From Nematostella vectensis (taxonomy: Eukaryota; Cnidaria; Anthozoa; Actiniaria; Edwardsiidae), in the NCBI RefSeq assembly GCF_932526225.1, contig NC_064042.1, positions 14,395,040 through 14,459,039 on the forward strand: a DNA stretch of 64,000 nucleotides, written 5' to 3'. The notes beneath the pieces are model-generated. The model did not search any database. It saw only the letters and a program-made list of their open reading frames with translations, and was not told where the DNA came from. Positions within the stretch are counted from its first letter, which is position 1; each line of letters opens with the position of its first letter. Shown here piece by piece: positions 46,701 through 58,700 of the stretch. The position numbers and the translations under genes were made by a program.

Positions 46701-49700
46701 ACAACACACCTCAACACACCACAACATACCATACCACAACACACCACACTACACCACACCACAATACACCACAACACACCTCAACACATAACAACACACC
46801 ACGCCACACCCCACCACATCACAACACACCACGCCACGCCACGCCACACCCAACCCCACCCCACCACACCACAACACACCACACCACAACACACCACACC
46901 ACGCCATACCTCATCACACCACACCACAACACACCCAACCCCACCTCACCACAACACACAACGACACACCACGACCAACTCCACCACAACACCCCACCCC
47001 ACACCACAACACAACATACCACACCACAGAACGCCACAACACGCCACACCACAACACACCACAACACACCTCAACACATCACACCACAACATACAAAAGC
47101 ATATCACACCACACCACAACACACCACAACACACCACAACACGCCACACAACACCACAACACACCTCAACACACCACGCCACACCAAACCCCACCCTATC
47201 ACACCACAACATGCCACAGCACACCACAACACACCAGGCCATACCTCATCACACCACACCACAACACACCCAACCCCACCTCACCACAACACACCACGAC
47301 ACACCACACCCAACCCCACCACAACACACCTCAACACACCACACCTTAACATACCACACCACAACATACCACAGCATACCACACCACACCACAACACACC
47401 ACACCACGCTACACCACAACACGCCACACCACAACAGACCACAACACACCGCAACAAACCTCAACACACCACAACACACCACACCATGCCACGCCACACC
47501 CCAATCCATCACAACACACCACAACACCACGCCACGCCACACCCAACCCCACCACACCACAACACGCCACACCACACCACACCACGCTACACCACACCAC
47601 ACCACAACACACCACAACACACCTCAACAAATAATAACACACCTCACCACGCACACCCCACCACACCACAACACATCACACCACACCTCAACACACCACA
47701 CCACGCCACACCCAACCACACCACAACACACCACACCCCGCTACACCACAACCCAAAACACCACACCACAACACGCCACACCACAACACTCCACACCACA
47801 CCACACCTCAACACACCAAAACACACCTCAACACACCACATCCCGCCACACCCAACCCCACCCCACCACACCACGCCACACCACAACACGCTAAACCACA
47901 CCCAACCCAACCCCACATAACCCCACCACACCACACCACACCTCACCACAACACACCACACCACAACACACCACACCACAACACACCACAACACACCACA
48001 TTACATTACTGCATAGAAACTTATCCACTTTCTTCCAAATGATACCATACCACACAAAGCCACCCAACGCCACGACACGTAACACCTTACCTCACATCAT
48101 ATTGCATTACATTGCATTGCGCCCCATCAAATGAGTAAAGATGTTTTCTTATATGATTCAGCAGCAATTGATGCAATGATGCATACATTTTTTATTTTAA
48201 AGGGCAAGGATCTAGTTCCAAAGGAAATGATTAACTTTCATATCTTGGTCATCACAAATATAGGGTACCTCTTACGATAGCCAACAGTTACCAATGGAAA
48301 AATTTGAGAAGAAAAGCCCCAAGAAAAAGGTAATTGCAATGATTAAGAAAGTAAATTTTTGGGTCTAAGTTGCTGCTGGAAAGAGCAACATCAGCATTTG
48401 AGTGCTGAATGATCGTGAGATGCGATATTTCACCTGTCTGGTTTTGTTTCTCTTATGCTATACCCAGGATGGTATGTCGTTAATATTGGACTTGCGCTTC
48501 GAGATCACTCGAACTTTTGGGTGGTAAACTAGCGCGCACCCAGGCTTTTAGCAGCAAAAAAACAGCAACAAAAAACAACTTATTTATCGCTTACGAATAA
48601 AGCCAGAAGGTTTATTATTATTATTTTTTTTCAGGAAGGGTTTATTTTTATTAAAATATTTTCTTCGTTCTCTGGCGTGACGCAGTCATTTCTGTGTTTA
48701 TTTTGGCCCGAATTTGCCACCCAAAAGGTCACGTGATCTCTTAGCGCAGGTCCCCTATTGTAGCTGGTATTTTCAGATTATGTAATACATTCTGAGAGAC
48801 ATCAATAATACAAATGCCGAATTTGTTTTCACAGAAGGTCGCACAAATGCCAGCAAGTCCTGTAAAAACGGTAAAATGTCATTTGGAGAATTTGATATTC
48901 CTCCTTAGAAAAACGTTATTTTTTTTTCTCGACTTATAAGAACCCGCTAGCCTAAAATTATCAACTTAGAGTCCTTTTTGAGAAAAACCTATTTAGCCTA
49001 GAACTTTTAACAGTTTTTTAATTGTAATACATCATTTATTTATTTATTCATTACATATCAGTTTGAAATAATCTTAAAAATTGAAAAAAAAAACCATTTA
49101 AGGGGTCATAGAGGCCTTTTTTTACAATTGACTTATCTACATCAACAACTCTACTAGTCATTATCGTTTTAGAAAATTGAGTTTAGAACCTTTTTAAGAA
49201 CTTAAATAACCCAAAATGTCATTAAGCACCCATTATGCGAAAACGTTTTTAGGCTAACAAAAACTAGGTTCTTATACGTGGGTGTTCTCTGAACGGTTTA
49301 AAGTTTTTTACTCGCCTACTTATTCCTGTTAGTCCTCTAGAGCTTAGAGTGCCCCGATTCACGATTACGTCTTTTTGTAGCTGAAAATGAAGACGAAGAA
49401 GGAAAGAAAGACCGAGAGAAAAATTCAGATGGTTAGTTTCTGGATAATTAGCTATAAGAAACGTTAGTAAAGAGACATACAACACTGGACCGTGGGCAAC
49501 TACTTCGAGAACAAGATTTAAGGCAAATGAGTAACCACGCGTACATGTGTCAACCGTAGTAGGAAATCACTTTGGCTTGGAAATCAAGAATCATTAGGAC
49601 ATTATTACAAATGGAGCTCTTGCATTACGGACCACTAACTTTACTCTTAAAAGCGCTATGTCTGTTCAACAAATGTTTTTGATTGGTCGAGCAGCGGTAT

Positions 49701-52700
49701 GACTTATGGGAAGCACCTACAGTCGAATCGTTTTTACAGATCGTGATAAAAATTCGTTCACGAGTTATTATATTCATTCAGAAGGTGATGGATTCTTTTC
49801 TTCTTATGTTCTAGACTGACTTATCTGCTTATGATGATAAGGAACAATAAAAGAACGTTACAGTTTACATTTCAGTTTACATATTCTGTCTCTCTTTGTT
49901 GTAGCAAAAGGAGGAAGAGATTCGTCGCATTTGTCTGGAGATAGAAGAAAAGGAAAAAGGTCAAGAGACACAAAAACAGGCGAAAAAAGAAGATCAGGTA
50001 ATAATCTAATTACAATTCCTAGATCGAAAGAAATTAAGACGTAGGTCGTACCATCTTGCAAGGCACTTTTACATAGATTCTGCAAGATTTTGATGTCAAT
50101 TTCCAACCTTCCTACGCGGTGTTTTGGGCCCCGTATTGGGACTTTTACATGGATTCTAAAGGTTATCTTGCAGAATTTACATAAATTCAACAAGGTTTCG
50201 ACGACATTTTTACAACCTTTTTGTTTTGTAATAACTTTACCTTTTTGGTTTTGTAATAACTATATATACTTTGTAAGTCAGAAGTTATCTCGTTTTGATT
50301 TACATACTAATTGCATTATGGTCATGTTAATTTACAATGTATGTGAAAACCTTGTAAATTGATTTACACATTATGAGAAGTCATATTTACACATTTTCTA
50401 GATGGCGATGAGTAGATTTTTCCAGTTGAGTAGTTCAACATTAGATAAAGTATCAAAGTTAATGAGTTTTACTCTGATAAAGAAAAAGGTAGACTTGGGT
50501 TAGTGTAAAACGTGTGGCTAGAATGGAAAAAAATGATGACAATTTTGTTTTCATTGTCTTAGGTCAGTGAGCCCCAACCAATCAAAATCACCTACGACGT
50601 TATGGCAGGTATTCAATGTTGTTAAATTGTCATATTATCATACGCTCTATTTCCACCGTCGCTTGGCCTCATCGGCCTCACTAACGGCTAGATCAATGGT
50701 CACACGCTTGTCCGTGACGTCACTTCCGATATCATGCAACACTCCTTTCACAAGTTCCTTCTGTAAAATGTTCAAATAGCAAAATAATACACAAGGGCTT
50801 AAACCTCGCTGAAGCGTCAAAATGTATATAAAAAAGAACTAATTTCTCTTCACAATTTCTCCACCTGCCGTTATTGTATTGATTTGCTGTGCGCTGATCA
50901 GATCGTCGACCGAATATTCCTCGGTTGTTTTCTCTAGCTTACCCTAACGTCTTAGCGATCAATAAGAGAACATTAAGAAGAGGGCCTTAGGTATCATCTG
51001 GCGTGGAATGAAGTATTGTGACGCCCTAGCACAAGCCAACATCATGACTTTAGAAAACAGACGTGTGGATAAGTGTAAGAAATTCGTAATCGAGATTATT
51101 AAGCCTAGTAGTCCGGTTTATGCCCTGATTCATAACAGACTCATTAATTCAAAACATTGCATGTGCCTTAGGTCCGAAAGGAAGTCTCACCCTGCCCCCG
51201 TAAATACAGATCGCTTTCCTAAATGTGTTATTGTAAGATCTGAACCCTTTAATTAAAATTACTTTTGTTGCGCACATAGCCTGTAATTCAGTCACACTGC
51301 AAAAGGCTTTAATAAACTATTATATTAGTCAGCGAAGAAAAGGCCCGCTATCGGATACATTTTAACACAGATATATCTAACCCAGCGGATTCAAGACTTC
51401 AAGCATTTTAATTGAGCCTTGCAAATGACCTTACGCCTCTTTCTCAAATAGCTGAAATTTTAATCACTACACAAACTGCCAGATCAGTTTTCCGGCCAGT
51501 TTTCTGTAGAACGACATTATAACTATTTATTTTCCCAAGGTTCTTTTTTCAATCTTCCTCGTTTCTTTCTTCTTCTTAAGCATTTTTATTTAAATTCTTT
51601 GACTTCTAAGGTCCTTTGTTTCTGTATCAGCATTGGATGCCGGGAAGAAGAAGAAGAAAAGCAAATTAGAGCGCATTCAATCGAGTAGCGATGTTGCCAT
51701 AGGAAGATCAAGTCGTTCATCCAGTGTCAGCTCATGTCTTGCATTGCAAGGTATTTTTCACAGTGTGTTAAGTGAACGGACTGTTTATGTCATCTGTCCA
51801 TCAGGGTGTTCATGTCATCTGTCCATAAGGGTGTTCATGTCATCTGTCCATCAGGGTGTTCATGTCTTCTGTCCATCAGGGTGTTCATGTCATCTGTCCA
51901 TCAGGGTGTTCATGTCATCTGTCCAACAGGGTGTTCATGTCATCTGTCCATCAGGGTGTTTACGTCATCTGTCCATCAGGATGTTCATGTCATCTGTCCA
52001 TCAGGGGTGTTTAGGTCATCTGTCAATCAGGGTGTTCATGTCATCTGTCCAACAGGGTGTTCATGTCATCTGTCCATCAGGGTGTTTAGGTCATCTGTCC
52101 AACAGGGTGTTCATGTCATCTGTCCATCAGGGTGTTCATGTCATCTGTCCATCAGGGTGTTCATGTCATCTTTCCATCAGGGTGTTCGGGTCATCTGTCC
52201 AGTGTTTTTATGTCATCTGTACATGAGGGTGTTCATGTCATTTGTCCATCAGGGTGTTCATGTCATTTGTCCATCAGGGTGTTCATGTCATCTGTCCATC
52301 AGGGTGTTCATGTCATCTGTCTATCTGTCCATTAGGGTGTTCATGTCATCTGTCTACCAGGGTGTTCATGTTATCTGTCCATCAGTGTTCATGTCATCTG
52401 TCCATCAGGTTGTTAATGTCATCTGTCCATCAGGGTGTTCATGTTTTCTGTCCATCAGGGTGTTCATGTCATCTGTCCATCAGGGTGTTCGGGTCATCTG
52501 TCCATCAGGGTGTTCATGTCATCTGTCCATCAGGGTGTTCTTGTAAATTGTCCATCAGGGTGTTCATGTCATCTGTCCATCAGGGTGTTCATGTCATCTG
52601 TCCATCAGGGTGTTCATGTCATCTGTCCATCAGGGTGTTCATGTCATTTGTCCATCAGGGTGTTCAGGTCATCTTTCCATCAGGGTGTTCGGGTCATCTG

Positions 52701-55700
52701 TCCAGTGTTTTTATGTCATCTGTACATCAGGGTGTTCATGTCATTTGTCCATCAGGGTGTTCATGTCATCTGTCCATCAGGGTGTTCATGTCATCTGTCT
52801 ATCTGTCCATTAGGGTGTTCATGTCATCTGTCTACCAGGGTGTTCATGTTATCTGTCCATCAGTGTTCATGTCATCTGTCCATCAGGTTGTTAATGTCAT
52901 CTGTCCATCAGGGTGTTCATGTTTTCTGTCCATCAGGGTGTTCATGTCATCTGTCCATCAGGGTGTTCATGTCATCTGTCCATCAGGGTGTTCAGGTCAT
53001 ATGTCCAACAGGGTGTTCATGTCATATGTCCAACAGGGTGTTCATGTCATCTGTCCATCAGGGTGTTTATGTCTTCTGTCCATCAGGGTGTTCATGTCAT
53101 CTTTCCATCAGGGATGTTCAGGTCATCTGTCAATCAGGGTGTTCATGTCATCTGTCCAACAGGGTGTTCATGTCATCTGTTCTTCAGGGTGTTTAGGTCA
53201 TCTGTCCATCAGGATGTTCATGTCAGTTGTCCATAAGGGTTTTCATGTCATTTTTCAATCAGGGTTTTCATGTTTTCTGTCCATCAGGGTGTTTATGTCA
53301 GCTGTCCATCAGGGTGTTTGTGTCAGCTGTCCATCAGGGTGTTCATGTCAGCTGTCCATCAGGGTGTTCATGTCATCTGTCCATCAGGGTGTTCATGTCA
53401 TTTGTCCATCAGGGTGTTCATGTCATTTGTCCACCAGGGTGTTCATGTCATCTGTCCACCAGGGTGTTCATGTCATCTGTCCAACAGGGTGTTCATGTCA
53501 TCTGTCTATTAGGGTACTCATGTCATCTGTCCATCAGGGTGTTCATGTCATCTGTCCATCAGGGTGTTCATGTCATCTGTCCATCAGGGTGTTTAGGTCA
53601 TCTGTCCATCAGGGTGTTCAGGTCATCTGTCTATCTGTCCATCAGGGTGTTCATGTCATCTGTCTATCAGGGTGTTCATATGATCTGTCTATCAGTGTTC
53701 ATGTCATCTGTCCATCAGTGTTCATGTCATCTGTCCATCAGGTTGTTCATGTTATTTGTCCATCAGGGTGTTTATGTCAACTGTCCATCAGGGTCTTCAG
53801 GTCATCTGTCTGTAAGGGTGTTCATGTCATTTGTCCATCAGGATGTTCATGTCATCTTTCCATCAGGGTGTTCAGGTCATCTGTCAATTAGGGTGTTCAG
53901 GTCATCTGTCAATCAGGGTGTTCATGTCATCTGTCCATCAGGGTGTTCGGGTCATTTGTCCATCGGGGTGTTCAGGTCATCTGTCCATCAGGGTGTTCGG
54001 GTCATCTGTCCATCAGGGTGTTCATGTCATCTGTCCATCAGGGTGTTCGGGTAATTTGTCCATCAGGGTGTTCAGGTCATCTGTCCATCAAGGTGTTCGG
54101 GTCATCTGTCCATCAGGGTGTTCATGTCATCTGTCCATCAGGGTGTTCATGTCATCTGTCCATCAGGGTGTTCATGTCATCTGTCCATCAGGGTGTTCAT
54201 GTCATCTGTCCATCAGGGTGTTCATGTCATCTGTTCATCAGGGTGTTCATGTTACCTGTCCATCAGCGTGTTCATGTCATCTGTCCATCAGGGTTTTCAT
54301 GTTATCTGTCCATCAGGGTGTTCATGTTTTCTGTCCATCAGGGTATTCATGTCATCTGTCCATCAGGTTGTTCATGTCATCTGTCCATCAGGTTGTTCAT
54401 GTCATCTGTCCATCAGGGTGTTCATGTTTTCTGTACATCAGGGTGTTTATGTCATCTGTCCATTAAGGTGTTCGGGTCATCTGTCCATCAGGGTGTTCAT
54501 GTCATCTGTCCATCAGGGTGTTCATGTCATCTGTCCATCAGGGTGTTCAGGTCATCTGTCCATCAGGGTGTTCAGATCATCTGTCTATCTGTCCATCAGT
54601 GTGTTCATGTTATCTGTCTATCAGGGTGTTCATGTTATCTGTCCATCAGTGTTCATGTCATCTGTCCATCAGGTTGTTCATGTCATCTGTCCATCAGGTT
54701 GTTCAGGTCATCTGTCCATCGGGGTCTTCAGGTCATCTGTCCAACAGGGTGTTCATGTCATCTGTCCATCAGGGTGTTCATGTCATCTGTCCATCAGGGT
54801 GTTCATGTCATCTGTCCATCAGGGTGTTCAGGTCATCTGTCCATCAGGGTGTTCATGTCATATGTCCATCAGGGTGTTCAGGTCATCTCTCTATCAGGGT
54901 CTTCAGGTCATCTGTCCATCAGGTTGTTCAGGTCATCTGTCCATCGGGGTCTTCAGGTCATCTGTCCAACAGGGTGTTCATGTCATCTGTCCATCAGGGT
55001 GTTCATGTCATCTGTCCATCAGGGTGTTCATGTCATCTGTCCATCAGGGTGTTAAGGTCATCTGTCCATCAGGATGTTCAGGTCATCTGTCCATCGGGGT
55101 CTTCAGGTCATCTGACCAACAGGGTGTTCATGTCATCTGTCCATCAGGGTGTTCATGTCATCTGTCCATCAGGGTGTTCATGTCATCTGTCCATCAGGGT
55201 GTTCAGGTCATCTGTCCATCAGGGTCTTCAGGTCATCTTTCCATCAGGGTCTTTAGGTCATCTGTCCATCAGGGTCTTCAGGTCATCTGTCCATCAGAGT
55301 CTTCAGGTCATCTGTCCATCAGGGTAATCATGTCATCTGTCCATCAGGGTGTTCATGTCATCTGTCCATCAGGGTGTTCATGTTTTCTGTCCATCAGGGT
55401 GTTCATGTCATCTGTCCTTCAGGGTGTTCGGGTCATCTGTCCATCAGGGTGTTCATGTCATCTGTCCATTAGGGTGTTCATGTCAACTCTCCATCAGGGT
55501 GTTCATGTCATCTGTCCAACAGGGTGGTCATGTCATTAGTCTATCAGGGTGTTAATTTCATCTGTCCATCAGGGTGTTCAGTTCATCAGTACTTCAGGGT
55601 GTTTATACATTTTTGTTTTTAAATTGTTTGACTTCTAAGGTCCTTTGTTTTTTTTTATATCAGCATTGGATGCCAGGAAAATAAAGAAGAACAGCAAATT

Positions 55701-58700
55701 AGAGCGCACTCAATCGAGTATTGACCTTGCCACTGGAAGATCAAGTCGGTCATCCAGTGTCAGCTCATGTGTTGCATTGCAAGGTATTTTTCACTGGGTG
55801 TTCATGTCATCGGTCTATCAGGGTGTTCCGGTCATCTGTCTATCAGTTTGTTCATGTCATCTGTCCAACAGGGTGTTTATGTCATCTGTCCATCAGGGTC
55901 TTCAGGTCATCTGTCTATAAGGGTATTCATGTCATTTGTCCATAAGGGTGTTCATGTCATCTTTCCATCAGGGTGTTCAGGTCATCTGTCCATAAGGGTG
56001 TTCAGGTCATCTGTCAATCAGGGTGTTCATGTCATCTGTCAATCAGGGTGTTCAGGTCATCTGTCTATCAGGGTGTTCAGGTCATCTGTCCATCGGGGTG
56101 TTTATGTCATCTGTCCATCAGGGTGTTTATGTCATCTGTCCATCAGGGTGTTCATGTAATCTGTCCATCAGGGTATTCATGTCATATGTCCATCAGGGTG
56201 TTTATGTTATCTGTCCATCAAGGTGTTCGGGTCATCTGTCCATCAAGGTGTTCGGGTCATCTGTCCATCAGGGTGTTCATGTCATCTGTCCATCAGGGTG
56301 TTCATGTCATCTGTCCATCAGGGTGTTCATGTCATCTGTCCATCAGGGTGTTCATGTCATTTGTCCATCAGGGTGTTCATGTCATCTGTTCATCAGGGTG
56401 TTCATGTTATCTGTCCATCAGCGTGTTCATGTCATCTGTCCATCAGGGTGTTCATGTCATCTGTCCATCAGGGTGTTCATGTTATCTGTCCATCAGGGTG
56501 TTTAGGTCATCTGTCCATCAGGGTGTTCAGGTCATCTGTCAATCAGGGTCTTCAGGTCATCTGTCCATCAGGGTGTTTATGTCATCTGTCCATCAGGTTG
56601 TTCAGGTCATCTGTCCATCGGGGTCTTCAGGTCATCTGTCCATCAGGGTGTTCATGTTTTCTGTCCATCAGGGTGTTTATGTCATCTGTCCATCAGGGTG
56701 TTCATGTCATCTGTCCATCAGGGTGTTCATGTTATCTGTCCATCAGGGTGTTTAGGTCATCTGTCCATCAGGGTGTTCAGGTCATCTGTCTATCTGTCCA
56801 TCAGTATGTTTAGGTCATCTGTCCATCAGGGTGTTCATGTCATCCATCCATCAGGGTGTTCAGGTCATCTGTCCAACAGGGTGTTCATGTCATCTGTCCA
56901 TCAGGGTGTTCATGTCATCTGTCCATCAGGGTGTTCGGGTCATCTGTCCATCAGGATGTTCATGTCATCTGTCCATCAGGGGTGTTTAGGTCATCTGTCA
57001 ATCAGGGTGTTCATGTCATCTGTCCAACAGGGTGTTCATGTCATCTGCCCATCAGGGTGTTTAGGTCATCTGTCCATCAGGATGTTCATGTCATCTGTCC
57101 ATCAGGGGTGTTTAGGTCATCTGTCAATCAGGGTGTTCATGTCATCTGTCCAACAGGGTGTTCATGTCATCTGTCCATCAGGGTGTTTAGGTCATCTGTC
57201 CATCAGGATATTTATGTCATCTGTCCATCAGGGTGTTCATGTCATCTGTCCATCAGGGTGTTCATGTCATCTGTCCATCAGGGTGTTCATGTCATCTTTC
57301 CATCAGGGTGTTCGGGTCATCTGTCCAGTGTTTTTATGTCATCTGTACATGAGGGTGTTCATGTCATTTGTCCATCAGGGTGTTCATGTCATTTGTCCAT
57401 CAGGGTGTTCATGTCATCTGTCCATCAGGGTGTTCATGTCATCTGTCTATCTGTCCATTAGGGTGTTCATGTCATCTGTCTACCAGGGTGTTCATGTTAT
57501 CTGTCCATCAGTGTTCATGTCATCTGTCCATCAGGTTGTTAATGTCATCTGTCCATCAGGGTGTTCATGTTTTCTGTCCATCAGGGTGTTCATGTCATCT
57601 GTCCATCAGGGTGTTCGGGTCATCTGTCCATCAGGGTGTTCATGTCATCTGTCCATCAGGGTGTTCTTGTAAATTGTCCATCAGGGTGTTCATGTCATCT
57701 GTCCATCAGGGTGTTCATGTCATCTGTCCATCAGGGTGTTCATGTCATCTGTCCATCAGGGTGTTCATGTCATTTGTCCATCAGGGTGTTCAGGTCATCT
57801 TTCCATCAGGGTGTTCGGGTCATCTGTCCATTGTTTTTATGTCATCTGTACATCAGGGTGTTCATGTCATTTGTCCATCAGGGTGTTCATGTCATCTGTC
57901 CATCAGGGTATTCATGTCATCTGTCTATCTGTCCATTAGGGTGTTCATGTCATCTGTCTACCAGGGTGTTCATGTTATCTGTCCATCAGTGTTCATGTCA
58001 TCTGTCCATCAGGTTGTTAATGTCATCTGTCCATCAGGGTGTTCATGTTTTCTGTCCATCACGGTGTTCATGTCATCTGTCCATCAGGGTGTTCATGTCA
58101 TCTGTCCATCAGGGTGTTCAGGTCATATGTCCAACAGGGTGTTCATGTCATATGTCCAACAGGGTGTTCGGGTCATCTGTCCATCAGGGTGTTTATGTCT
58201 TCTGTCCATCAGGGTGTTCATGTCATCTTTCCATCAGGGATGTTCAGGTCATCTGTCAATCAGGGTGTTCATGTCATCTGTCCAACAGGGTGTTCATGTC
58301 ATCTGTTCTTCAGGGTGTTTAGGTCATCTGTCCATCAGGATGTTCATGTCAGTTGTCCATAAGGGTTTTCATGTCATTTTTCAATCAGGGTTTTCATGTT
58401 TTCTGTCCATCAGGGTGTTTATGTCAGCTGTCCATCAGGGTGTTTGTGTCAGCTGTCCATCAGGGTGTTCATGTCAGCTGTCCATCAGGGTGTTCATGTC
58501 ATCTGTCCATCAGGGTGTTCATGTCATTTGTCCATCAGGGTGTTCATGTCATTTGTCCACCAGGGTGTTCATGTCATCTGTCCACCAGGGTGTTCATGTC
58601 ATCTGTCCAACAGGGTGTTCATGTCATCTGTCTATCAGGGTACTCATGTCATCTGTCCATCAGGGTGTTCATGTCATCTGTCCATCAGGGTGTTCATGTC

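Noticed and set aside
45920-47920. ORFs of 666 and 617 codons (Thr/His/Pro) and many minus-strand Cys/Val ORFs
   Set aside because: They lie wholly in the C/A satellite, overlap in several frames and have two- to four-residue vocabularies; the absence of T and G removes stop codons.
45095-48003. Telomeric repeat
   Set aside because: The G/T strand is built of gtgtt/gtggt words, not TTAGGG, and lies within an intron.
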